From assembly GCA_964403465.1 (NCBI GenBank), contig CAYOFY010000080.1:1-6615 (forward strand): a stretch of 6,615 nt of DNA, read 5' to 3'. The notes below the pieces were generated by a model. The model saw only the letters and a list, made by a program, of their open reading frames with translations. It was not told where the DNA came from and did no database searches. The stretch is from JAFGKM01 sp964403465. GTDB lineage: Bacteria; Ratteibacteria; UBA8468; B48-G9; JAFGKM01. The position numbers and the translations under genes were made by a program. Shown piece after piece: positions 1-6,615 of the stretch; the stretch's first letter is position 1; every line of letters begins with the position of its first letter.

Positions 1-171
1 AACGAGATATTTGCTCTCGTGGGGCTTTTTGCCTTTGGTATTCTGCTTGCATATCTTTTTGAAAAGTATGATAATCTATGGATATCCATAGGCGTACACT
101 TTTTCAATAATCTTTTCGCAAATATCGCAGTTATTATTATCAAATACGCCGGGATAGCAAACAAGATGTAG
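1..171 (+). CDS. CPBP-family intramembrane metalloprotease (CAAX/Abi type), C-terminal fragment
   Basis: The open frame enters from the left edge and ends at TAG 169-171, giving 56 residues. It is strongly hydrophobic: one membrane segment at about residues 4-20 (FALVGLFAFGILLAYLF), a short charged loop (EKYDN), then ISIGVHFFNNLFA and a second hydrophobic stretch. The H33-F-F-N-N37 phrase fits the HxxxN metal-site motif near the C terminus of the CPBP (Rce1/Abi-like) family, and an 'aigiHaxxN' context is typical of it. The catalytic EExxxR motif would lie upstream of the window and cannot be checked. Family members are multi-pass membrane proteases involved in prenyl-protein processing, bacteriocin self-immunity or unknown roles; no specific substrate can be inferred. 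The next gene starts 14 bases later with no visible terminator, so the two may share a transcript. Another membrane protein with a chance HxxxN is the main alternative. Confidence 0.72.
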   Translation, partial: NEIFALVGLFAFGILLAYLFEKYDNLWISIGVHFFNNLFANIAVIIIKYAGIANKM

Positions 172-185
172 ACAAAGGACGGGAA

Positions 186-1451
186 ATGAGAATACTTGTG
201 ATAGGCAGTGGAGGCAGGGAGCACGCATTGGCGTGGAAGATGAAGGAAGACGACAGGAGAACAGATTTGTTTGCCATCCCGGGCAACGGTGGAATATCGG
301 AAGACGCTGAATGCCTGAACGGGAATGCGGATTTGCCCGCACAGATGGCGGCAGTTGCCCTGGAGAGAAAGATTGATTTGACAGTTGTGGGGCCCGAGGT
401 ACCGCTTGCCGCAGGCATATCGGATATTTTTATCCGGAAGGGGCTTAAGATTTTCGGGCCCGTGCAGAAGGGGGCAATGCTGGAATCCTCAAAATGCTTT
501 GCAAAGGATTTCATGAAGAGAAACAACGTACCGACAGCAGACTACACCGTGGCGGACAGCCTGGAAGAAAGCATAAAGATCCTTGAAGACAGAAGATTCC
601 CCTGCGTGATAAAATACGACGGGCTTGCGGCAGGCAAAGGTGTGCAGGTTTCCATGGATATTAATGAAGCGCAGGATTTTGTCTGCAGAATATACAGGGA
701 GAGGATTTTCGGGAGTGAAAATCAGAAGGTTGTGATAGAAGACTGCCTGTCTGGGACAGAGATGTCTTACCTGGTTTTTGCAGATGGCAGTACCTTTATT
801 CCCATGGTTCCCGCGAAGGATCACAAGAGAGTTTTTGACGGAGACAGGGGACCGAATACAGGAGGCATGGGATGTTACTCACCGTCGGATATATTTAATT
901 CACGCCTTGAGAAAACGATCCAGAAGGAAATTGTGCTTCCCACTCTTGGAGGCCTTGAGAAAGAAAATATTGATTACAGGGGAGTTCTTTATTTTGGCAT
1001 CATGTTGACAGAAAAAGGCCCTTTCGTACTGGAGTACAATGTGCGTTTTGGGGACCCTGAAACGCAGGTAATACTTCCGAGAATGGAGAGCAGTCTTACG
1101 GATGTTATGGAAGCGGTTGTGGAGGGCTTGCTTGCAAAGGTGAGAGTCAGATGGAGCGGCAGGAAAGCCGTGTGCGTCATTCTTTCCTCAGGTGGCTATC
1201 CTGGAAGATATGAAACAGGGAAAGAAATCAAGAGACTGGGAGAGGCGAAAGAAGAAGGAGTCATGATATTTCATGCAGGAACGAAAAAGGAAAGTGGCAG
1301 GATGGTGACGGCCGGCGGAAGGGTTCTGGGGATAACAGCTCTGGATGATGATATCGGGAAAGCAGCAGGAAAGGCCTACCTGGCCGCCGAAATAATAGAT
1401 TTTGAAGGGAAACATTACAGGAAAGACATAGGACTCAAACACGGAGAATAA
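186..1451 (+). CDS. purD: Phosphoribosylamine--glycine ligase (GAR synthetase)
   Basis: This complete 421-residue ATP-grasp enzyme ligates glycine to 5-phosphoribosylamine using ATP, giving GAR, the second step of de novo purine synthesis in the cytoplasm. The length matches the usual 420-430. Motifs in order: N-terminal GSGGREHAL (residues 7-15), VVGPEVPLAAGI (67-78), ATP-grasp loop KYDGLAAGKGV (143-153), DHKRVFDGDRGPNTGGMG (212-229), and the metal/ATP site EYNVRFGDPETQ (283-294). The C-terminal domain starts with SSGGYPG (334-340) and contains FHAGT (362-366). All core residues I know for the family are present; KYDG in place of the commoner KADG is a minor variation. The ATG at 186 is supported by the N terminus beginning directly with the conserved beta strand and by an upstream AAAGGA (174-179) six bases away. 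It sits 14 bases after the protease gene; no other pur gene is visible here. Confidence 0.98.
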   Translation: MRILVIGSGGREHALAWKMKEDDRRTDLFAIPGNGGISEDAECLNGNADLPAQMAAVALERKIDLTVVGPEVPLAAGISDIFIRKGLKIFGPVQKGAMLESSKCFAKDFMKRNNVPTADYTVADSLEESIKILEDRRFPCVIKYDGLAAGKGVQVSMDINEAQDFVCRIYRERIFGSENQKVVIEDCLSGTEMSYLVFADGSTFIPMVPAKDHKRVFDGDRGPNTGGMGCYSPSDIFNSRLEKTIQKEIVLPTLGGLEKENIDYRGVLYFGIMLTEKGPFVLEYNVRFGDPETQVILPRMESSLTDVMEAVVEGLLAKVRVRWSGRKAVCVILSSGGYPGRYETGKEIKRLGEAKEEGVMIFHAGTKKESGRMVTAGGRVLGITALDDDIGKAAGKAYLAAEIIDFEGKHYRKDIGLKHGE

Positions 1452-1514
1452 ACCATAACCGGCATTTTGTCGTCTAAATAAAATAGAAAAATCTGATTTA
1501 TCGGGAGTAAAAAC
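1452..1514 (+). promoter_or_regulatory. AT-rich spacer upstream of efflux operon; possible weak promoter
   Basis: This 63-base spacer between purD and the TolC-like gene is the only non-coding stretch of any size and the logical place for the efflux operon's promoter. TAAAAT at 1479-1484 resembles a -10 box, but the hexamer 17 bases upstream of it (TAACCG) is a poor -35. TTGTCG at 1467-1472 resembles a -35 but has no good -10 at standard spacing. A 5-base inverted repeat (TAAAT/ATTTA) is too weak to call a terminator or operator. A promoter here is inferred from position more than from motif quality; read-through from purD is equally possible. Confidence 0.25.
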
Positions 1515-1517
1515 TTG
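1503..1517 (+). promoter_or_regulatory. Ribosome binding site favouring a TTG start for the TolC-like gene
   Basis: GGGAG at 1503-1507 is the only good Shine-Dalgarno match ahead of this gene. It lies 7 bases before TTG 1515-1517, which is close to ideal, but 13 bases before the in-frame ATG at 1521, which is long. The TTG start adds only two residues (Met-Ile) before the ATG and leaves the signal peptide intact. Spacing therefore favours TTG, but the ATG remains possible. Confidence 0.5.
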
Positions 1518-3119
1518 ATTATGAACAAAATTAAGCGGAAGGCCATTTTTTTTATGCTGATGCCTCTCTTGATATTTTCAGGTTGTTCTCAAAAATATCT
1601 GGAAAAATCTGCAGACAAACAGGTTGCTGAAATCATTGCTGAGAAGAAAGCGGCAATGCAGAATGACATTCTTCCGGAGCATCTGGCACATATTAGCGAT
1701 AGCACTTCTTCAGAAACAATCTTCCTTGAACTTAAAGATGCGATAATCCTCGCCTCAAAAAATAACAGGACGTATAAATCAAACAGGGAAGGCGTATACC
1801 TGAATATACTCGACCTTACCTACCAGCGTTATCTTTTCGGAAACAGATACGGTTTAGGCGGCAATGTCTACTGGAGCAAGAATGGCGATGAAAATCTTTC
1901 AGGAGGATTAAATTTCAGCCTTATACGCTGGCTTTCCACCGGTGCGCAGATTACTTTTGACATAGCCAAGGATTTCGTCAGGTATCTCACAGGGAACATA
2001 GATACCGATATCGGCACCATTGTCACCATGAATATTCTCCAGCCGCTGTTGAAGGGGGCGGGCAGGGAGATAGCGCAGGAAAATCTTGTTCAGGCAGAGA
2101 GGGACGCCGTTTACAACATAAGGTCTTTTTTGAGATACCAGAAGAATTTTTCTATTGACGTTACCGAGAGGTTCCTGCAGATCCTCCTGACGGAGAACAG
2201 GACGGAGAACTACCACAATAACTACAACAGCCTTAAGGTTACAAGGGAAAGGATAGAAATGCTCGCCGAAGCGGGCAGGCTTCCGCCTTTCCAGGTGGAC
2301 CAGGCGCGCCAGAACGAGTATGCCGCCTATCAGAGATGGATCAACGCGCAGAATTCGTATGTTTCGGCGCTTGACAATTTCAAGATATTCCTCGGCATTC
2401 CGATGGAATCCGTGGTTTCTCCGGACAGCGCTCTGCTTGAAAGGCTTGTTGATGCGGGTATAACCGAGCCGGACATGGATGTGAACGAGTTCATAGGAAA
2501 TGCGGTTAAGAAACGTCTGGACCTGCTCACGGACTACGATAGAGTGGAGGATTCAAAGCGAAAAATCACGTCGGCTCTGAACAACCTGAAGCCGAAAGTG
2601 GACTTGACTGCGCGCGTAACCGCAAGCACGGATGAAGAAGACCATCCCACGGTTGATTTCAAGAATTTCTCTTACAGGGCGGGTGTTGAGTTTGACCTGC
2701 CGCTCAGCAGGCTTCCTGAGAGAAACAGTTATAAACGTGCGCTCATCAATCTGAACAGCGCACAGCGGAACTTTGAAAACAGAAGAGATACGGTTATACT
2801 GGACGTCTTCCAGCAGTACAGGAACCTTGAGGAATATTACCAGAGTTATGTTATCCAGAAGAACAGTCTTATGCTTGCCGAGAGGAGAATAGAAAGTACG
2901 AACCTTCTATTGCAGGCGGGAAGGGCGACGACAAGAGACCTGCTGGATGCGGAAGAATCCTATCTGAGCGCAAAAAACGACCTGGCGTCGGCGGTCGTAA
3001 ACTACATTGTCTCATACCTGAAATTTCTTTATTCCTCCGAGTATCTTGAGGTCGACGACGAGGGCATGTGGAAAGGGGACATATATGAAAAAGTTACTGG
3101 GAAAAATACTCAGAAATAA
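1515..3119 (+). CDS. TolC-family outer-membrane efflux lipoprotein
   Basis: This 534-residue protein (532 if the ATG at 1521 is used) forms the trimeric outer-membrane duct of a tripartite efflux pump. The N terminus is a lipoprotein signal: basic KIKRK, a hydrophobic stretch at about 10-21, then FSGC with the lipidated Cys at 24. Ser at +2 predicts outer-membrane sorting. Two TolC repeats follow, roughly 70-295 and 325-508, mostly long amphipathic helices. Typical phrases are KGAGREIAQENLVQAERDA (180-198), GRLPPFQVDQARQNEYAA (254-271) and QAGRATTRDLLDAEESYLSA (467-486); the last is the conserved 'tRDLLDAq' region of the second repeat. Strand-like segments at about 113-150 and 363-398 could be the barrel strands. 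A short charged tail ends the protein. The adaptor gene starts inside its last 35 bases, showing a shared operon. Membership in the OEP/TolC family is firm; the cargo is unknown. Confidence 0.92.
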   Translation: MIMNKIKRKAIFFMLMPLLIFSGCSQKYLEKSADKQVAEIIAEKKAAMQNDILPEHLAHISDSTSSETIFLELKDAIILASKNNRTYKSNREGVYLNILDLTYQRYLFGNRYGLGGNVYWSKNGDENLSGGLNFSLIRWLSTGAQITFDIAKDFVRYLTGNIDTDIGTIVTMNILQPLLKGAGREIAQENLVQAERDAVYNIRSFLRYQKNFSIDVTERFLQILLTENRTENYHNNYNSLKVTRERIEMLAEAGRLPPFQVDQARQNEYAAYQRWINAQNSYVSALDNFKIFLGIPMESVVSPDSALLERLVDAGITEPDMDVNEFIGNAVKKRLDLLTDYDRVEDSKRKITSALNNLKPKVDLTARVTASTDEEDHPTVDFKNFSYRAGVEFDLPLSRLPERNSYKRALINLNSAQRNFENRRDTVILDVFQQYRNLEEYYQSYVIQKNSLMLAERRIESTNLLLQAGRATTRDLLDAEESYLSAKNDLASAVVNYIVSYLKFLYSSEYLEVDDEGMWKGDIYEKVTGKNTQK

Positions 3120-4725
3120 GATATTCTATCTTGTTCTGATTCTGATAGCGGGGTTTTCTGTTTTTGTCAGGATCAATGCACAGAAAAAGAAAAACAGCAG
3201 TCTTGTTCTTTACGAGACTAAAAAGCAGGATCTCGTGATTTCGGTGGTTGAAGGAGGGAATCTTGTTGCGCTGCAATCACAGAAGATTGTAAATGTGGTC
3301 CCGGGGAGCAGGACGATACTTGAGGTTGTTGACGAGGGGATACAGATAACGGAAGAGGACGTCAGGAACGGCAAGGTCCTCGTCAAGCTGGATTCAAAAG
3401 ACCTTGAGGACAGAAGGGAGCAGTTGAAGCTGAGCGTGGAAAACAGCCAGGCCGCGCTCACGGACGGGGAACAGCGCCTGGAGATATTGAAGAAGCAGAA
3501 CGAAAGCGACATAACCCAGGCGGAGCTCAAGGTTAAATTCGCCGAGATGGATTTGAAGAAATATCTGGGCGATTCTCTTGCGGAAAGCATTGTCGGCCGC
3601 AGCGAAGCGATAAACTTTGCCGTTTTAATCAGGAGCGACAACCTCGGCGGAGAGGCGCTTAACAAAAAGAGGGCTCTTGAAACCAAGATAGACCTTGCCA
3701 AGGAAGAGGTTGCAAGGGCAAAAGACAAGGTAGAATGGAGCCAGAGGCTTTCGGAAAAGGGATATGTGACAAAGATGGAGCTTGAAGCGGATAAGCTGTC
3801 GCTCCAGCAGAAAGAAGTTTCGCAGGAACAGGCCGACCTTGAATACCAGTTATTCCTTAAATACGATTTCACAAAACAGGTNNNNNNNNNNNNNNNNNNN
3901 NNNNNNNNNNNNNNNNNNNNNNNNNNNNNNNNNNNNNNNNNNNNNNNNNNNNNNNNNNNNNNNNNNNNNNNNNNNNNNNNNTTTAATCTGCCGGATTTCA
4001 GAAGCATGGGAGTTGAGATAAAAGTCCACGAATCCTCAATAAAGAGGATAAGCCCTGGTTTGCCGGTAAATGTCAGGATAGACGCTTTCCCGGACGTTGC
4101 TCTCACGGGCAGGGTAGGGAAAATATCCCTTATGCCGGATTCCACGATAAAATTTCTCAACCCCGACATAAACGTTTATGTCACCACGATAGTTCTTGAT
4201 AATACCGCTGATTTCCTGAAGCCCGGTATGACCGCCCGGGCGGAGATACTTGTGAAGGAAATCAAGGATGTGATAGCGATTCCGGTGAACGCGGTTTCTT
4301 TCAGGGCCGGACAGCCCTACTGTTCCGTACTTAAGGGTGGAATTCTTACAGAAAAAAGGGTGGAGCTGGGCGACAGCAGCGATACCATGGTGGAGGTGAA
4401 AAACGGTTTGCAGGAAGGGGATAAAATTATTATGAAGCCGGGAGCGTCCGTTACGCCGGCGGTTAAGAAAACAGAGATGGAGGAAAGAGGCGTTTTTAAG
4501 GAAGGTCCCGCTTCGGGAGGAGAAGGTACTCCCCAGCCTTCACAGCAGAATTCAGCTCCTGCAGGAGTTTCGCAGGAAATCCAGGGAAAACCTGTTTCAG
4601 TTACGCCTGCAGTTAACGCACTTTCTTCTCCGGCGGCAGAGAACGCACCTTCGGAGAGGCGCAGAAATACAGAGGACAGGCCGGAAGGAAGCCGGCGCAG
4701 AACACCCTCTTCGGAAGGCAATTAA
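3085..4725 (+). CDS. Periplasmic adaptor (membrane fusion protein, HlyD/MacA type), interrupted by an assembly gap
   Basis: This adaptor links the inner-membrane ABC permease to the TolC-like duct. ATG 3085 is chosen because AAAGGGGA (3072-3079) precedes it by 5 bases and it opens a clean signal anchor: MKKLLGKILRNK, then a membrane helix at about 13-29. An upstream in-frame TTG at 3046 would add 13 unlikely residues. Beta strands with a half-lipoyl look follow at about 48-108, then a coiled-coil arm at 110-265 containing the phrase RLSEKGYVTKMELEAD (230-245 region). The 100-N gap begins in codon 266 (GTN, Val). After it come beta-barrel and membrane-proximal segments: FNLPDFRSMG, VEIKVHESSI, PVNVRIDAFPD, LKPGMTARAEI and AIPVNAV (about 300-460). 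A Pro/Ser/Glu/Arg-rich tail of about 80 residues ends at TAA 4723-4725. The nominal 546 residues are not a true length because the gap size is unknown. The next ATG abuts the stop. Confidence 0.9.
   Translation: MKKLLGKILRNKIFYLVLILIAGFSVFVRINAQKKKNSSLVLYETKKQDLVISVVEGGNLVALQSQKIVNVVPGSRTILEVVDEGIQITEEDVRNGKVLVKLDSKDLEDRREQLKLSVENSQAALTDGEQRLEILKKQNESDITQAELKVKFAEMDLKKYLGDSLAESIVGRSEAINFAVLIRSDNLGGEALNKKRALETKIDLAKEEVARAKDKVEWSQRLSEKGYVTKMELEADKLSLQQKEVSQEQADLEYQLFLKYDFTKQXXXXXXXXXXXXXXXXXXXXXXXXXXXXXXXXXXFNLPDFRSMGVEIKVHESSIKRISPGLPVNVRIDAFPDVALTGRVGKISLMPDSTIKFLNPDINVYVTTIVLDNTADFLKPGMTARAEILVKEIKDVIAIPVNAVSFRAGQPYCSVLKGGILTEKRVELGDSSDTMVEVKNGLQEGDKIIMKPGASVTPAVKKTEMEERGVFKEGPASGGEGTPQPSQQNSAPAGVSQEIQGKPVSVTPAVNALSSPAAENAPSERRRNTEDRPEGSRRRTPSSEGN
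3882..3981. other. Assembly gap, 100 N, inside the adaptor gene
   Basis: Exactly 100 undetermined bases, the conventional placeholder for a scaffold join of unknown length. The flanks read in the same frame of the adaptor gene, but 100 bases is probably not the true distance: the expected return arm of the coiled coil and the second lipoyl half are absent on both sides. Confidence 0.97.
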
Positions 4726-5358
4726 ATGGCGGACAATATAATTGAGTTTGAAAATATCAGCAAGATATACAGGGTGGGAGAAATAGAGATACCGGCCCTG
4801 AAGAATATAAACATGTCCATAGAGAAGGGTGCGCACATATCGCTTATGGGCCCTTCGGGGAGCGGCAAGACAACCATGCTCAACCTTCTCGGCTGTCTTG
4901 ATACGCCGACATCCGGCAGGTATATCATGGACGGGGAAGAGATATCTTCTCTTGAAGACGACAAACTCTCCGATATAAGGAGCAGGAAGATAGGTTTTAT
5001 TTTTCAGTCATACAACCTTATAGCCCATCTCACGGTTAATGAAAATATAGGACTGCCGCTCTTCTATCAGGGGATAAACGAGAAAATAATAGCTGAAAAG
5101 GCCGAAGTTATGGCGGAGATAGTCGGGTTGAAGGACAGAGTCAGGCATAAACCTGCCGAGCTATCGGGCGGCCAGCAGCAGCGCGTTGCGATAGCGAGGG
5201 CATTGATAAACAATCCGGCGTTTATACTCGCGGATGAACCCACAGGAAACCTTGATACGAAAACAGGAAAGGAGATAATGGAGCTTCTCAATAAACTCAA
5301 TGAACAGGGAACAACCCTTTTTGTAATAACGCACGACAGCAGGATAGCCGAGTACGGG
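4726..5358 (+). CDS. ABC transporter ATPase, MacB/LolD type, 3' end in assembly gap
   Basis: The ATG directly follows the adaptor stop codon (TAAATG), with GGAAGG at 4713-4718 seven bases upstream, so translation is probably coupled. The visible 211 residues form nearly the whole nucleotide-binding domain that powers the pump on the cytoplasmic face. Every core motif is intact: Walker A GPSGSGKT (42-49), Q-loop FIFQ (Gln94), signature LSGGQ (146-150) followed by QQR, Walker B FILADEP (166-172, catalytic Glu171), D-loop GNLD (174-177) and H-loop His203 in ITHD. NLLGCLDTPTSG (53-64) is typical of the LolD/MacB/FtsE-like subfamily. About 20 residues usually follow the H-loop region before the domain ends; here the sequence stops at the gap after AEYG. 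Whether the protein ends there or continues into the permease, as in MacB, cannot be seen; the downstream permease lies in the same nominal frame. Confidence 0.95.
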
Positions 5359-5458
5359 NNNNNNNNNNNNNNNNNNNNNNNNNNNNNNNNNNNNNNNNNN
5401 NNNNNNNNNNNNNNNNNNNNNNNNNNNNNNNNNNNNNNNNNNNNNNNNNNNNNNNNNN
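5359..5458. other. Assembly gap, 100 N, between ATPase and permease
   Basis: A second run of exactly 100 undetermined bases, again a placeholder length. It hides the ATPase C terminus, any stop codon and intergenic sequence, and the start codon of the permease. Confidence 0.97.
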
Positions 5459-5460
5459 TA

Positions 5461-6615
5461 ATAAGAATTTTCAGGGCAGGGTGGAAGAACATATATCTCC
5501 ACAAACTGCGTTCACTGCTTACGATGCTTGGCATTGTATTCGGCGTCGCTTCCGTGATAGCCATGCTTGCAATCGGAGAAGGAGCGAGTTTTGAAGCGAG
5601 AGAGAAAATAAAGGAGCTGGGAAGCAACAATATAATCGTAAGGGCCGTGAAGCCCCCTGTTGCTCCGGGTTCTGAACAGCAGACAACATTTCTTTCGGCG
5701 TACGGCATTATGCCCCTGGACCTGGAAAAAATCAAAACAATTCCCTCGGTTGAAAAAGTCATCCCGACGTGGGAGGACAAAAGGGACGTCTGGTATCTGG
5801 ACAAAAGCACAGATGCCCGCCTGGTAGGAACGTACCCGGGATATCCCGAAGTTATGAACCTGAGCGCGGTAAGAGGCAGATTTTTCAGCCAGATTGATTA
5901 TGATACGATAAAACCTTACGCCGTTCTCGGCTCATCAATAAAAAACAAGCTTTTCCCTCTGGAAGAGCCCGTAGGAAAAACCATAAGGATAGGACTGAAC
6001 TATTTTACGGTTATAGGGGTTGTGAGCGAACGGGCGATTGTATCCGGCACGGGCTTTGAAGCGGAGGACATCAATTTTGACGTTTACATACCGCTTTCCA
6101 CCCAGAGGATATACTACGGCGAATATACCATCGGGGAAAGAAGAGGTGGCGGTATAATGGCGGCAGACAGGAGCTGGGTTAAGTATCACCGCCTGGTCAT
6201 AAAGGTCGGAGAAACCGAGCAGATAATCACAACCGCCGCCATAACCGAGGATATACTGCGCGCGAACCACAAACAGCAGGATTACGAGATACTCGTTCCT
6301 CTTCAACTGCTCAAGCAGGCTGAGCACACAAAAAAGATATTCAACATTGTCCTTGGAGCCATCGCGGCAATTTCTCTCATTGTCGGCGGTATAGGCATTA
6401 TGAATATCATGCTTGCGACAGTGACCGAGAGGACAAGAGAGATTGGCATAAGAAGGGCACTCGGCGCAAAAAGGCGGGACATAATAAATCAGTTTCTGAT
6501 TGAAGCCGTTATTCTTTCCTCAATCGGCGGATTCATAGGCGTCCTTCTCGGTATAACGATACCCGGACTTGTTACGAAATTTGCATCCATGGTTACCATA
6601 GTTACCTACTGGTCA
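5461..6615 (+). CDS. ABC transporter permease, MacB type (MacB_PCD + FtsX domains), partial at both ends
   Basis: An open frame of 385 residues runs from the gap to the window edge without a stop. It begins with a cytoplasmic stretch IRIFRAGWKNIYLHKLRS, then the first membrane helix LLTMLGIVFGVASVIAMLAIG (about 19-39). A large periplasmic domain of the MacB_PCD kind follows (about 40-290), starting with EGASFEAREKIKELGSNNI and VKPP. The FtsX part starts with a second helix at about 293-318 (IFNIVLGAIAAISLIVGGIG), then the cytoplasmic coupling segment TERTREIGIRRALGAKRRD (322-340), the hallmark of this family, and a third helix at about 346-372. The fourth helix lies beyond the window. The order of helices matches mechanotransmission permeases that drive TolC-linked export rather than LolC/E. 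Only a few N-terminal residues are probably missing if this is a separate gene; if fused to the ATPase, a longer linker is hidden. The transported substrate is not deducible. Confidence 0.93.
   Translation, partial: MRIFRAGWKNIYLHKLRSLLTMLGIVFGVASVIAMLAIGEGASFEAREKIKELGSNNIIVRAVKPPVAPGSEQQTTFLSAYGIMPLDLEKIKTIPSVEKVIPTWEDKRDVWYLDKSTDARLVGTYPGYPEVMNLSAVRGRFFSQIDYDTIKPYAVLGSSIKNKLFPLEEPVGKTIRIGLNYFTVIGVVSERAIVSGTGFEAEDINFDVYIPLSTQRIYYGEYTIGERRGGGIMAADRSWVKYHRLVIKVGETEQIITTAAITEDILRANHKQQDYEILVPLQLLKQAEHTKKIFNIVLGAIAAISLIVGGIGIMNIMLATVTERTREIGIRRALGAKRRDIINQFLIEAVILSSIGGFIGVLLGITIPGLVTKFASMVTIVTYWS

Noticed and set aside
1452..1514. Possible terminator after purD.
   Set aside because: No GC-rich stem followed by a T-run exists; the only inverted repeat is 5 AT pairs.
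3046..3084. Earlier TTG start for the adaptor at 3046.
   Set aside because: It would place 13 mixed residues ahead of the clean MKKLLGK signal anchor and lacks a well-spaced ribosome binding site, whereas ATG 3085 has one 5 bases upstream.
3210..4169. Long open frame on the minus strand opposite the adaptor gene, Ser/Leu-rich, running across the N gap.
   Set aside because: It is the complement of a gene with strong family features; its length comes partly from the N run, and its composition is typical of an antisense shadow with no recognisable domain.
4221..4241. Inverted repeat GCCCGG / CCGGGC with a 9-base loop.
   Set aside because: It is inside the adaptor coding region, has no T-tract, and encodes conserved residues (KPGMTAR), so it is neither a terminator nor an operator.
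5067..5810. Minus-strand open frame spanning the second gap.
   Set aside because: It lies opposite the ABC ATPase and permease, whose motifs are unmistakable, and is kept open only by the N run.
4726..6615. Naming the ATPase and permease as a macrolide exporter (macB).
   Set aside because: The fold and domain order fit the MacB family, but macrolide specificity cannot be read from sequence, and the fused architecture that defines MacB is hidden by the gap.

Overview
The window is an ordinary-looking stretch of a Gram-negative bacterial genome with roughly balanced GC. All genes lie on the + strand and are tightly packed. It is a scaffold rather than finished sequence: two runs of exactly 100 N (3882-3981 and 5359-5458) interrupt genes. 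Outer-membrane and periplasmic efflux parts show a double-membrane organism. The adaptor and permease have a style I associate from memory with Planctomycetes and related PVC or Omnitrophota-like lineages (adaptor phrases such as WSQRLSEKGYVTKMELEAD; permease with a short 'VKPP' phrase after the first membrane helix). That placement is a weak inference, not a result.

Layout. Positions 1-171 are the last 56 codons of a CPBP/CAAX-type intramembrane protease. Fourteen bases later comes a complete purD (186-1451), the GAR synthetase of purine biosynthesis. A 63-base AT-rich spacer then leads into a four-gene transport cluster: a TolC-family outer-membrane lipoprotein (1515-3119), an HlyD/MacA-type periplasmic adaptor (3085-4725, interrupted by the first gap), a MacB/LolD-type ABC ATPase (from 4726, 3' end lost in the second gap) and a MacB-type permease (5461 to the window end, both ends missing).

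How the genes work together. The last four encode every layer of a MacAB-TolC-like tripartite pump: ATPase and permease in the inner membrane, adaptor bridging the periplasm, and TolC-like duct in the outer membrane. A 35-base overlap (duct/adaptor) and a 0-base junction (adaptor stop directly followed by the ATPase ATG) argue for one co-translated operon. The substrate cannot be read from the sequence. purD and the protease gene look like unrelated upstream neighbours.

I did not find a clearly new biological system. The points most worth a second look are what the two gaps hide (the second half of the adaptor, and whether ATPase and permease are fused), a likely TTG start on the duct gene, and a long disordered tail on the adaptor. 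No RNA genes, CRISPR arrays, insertion sequences or convincing terminators were seen.
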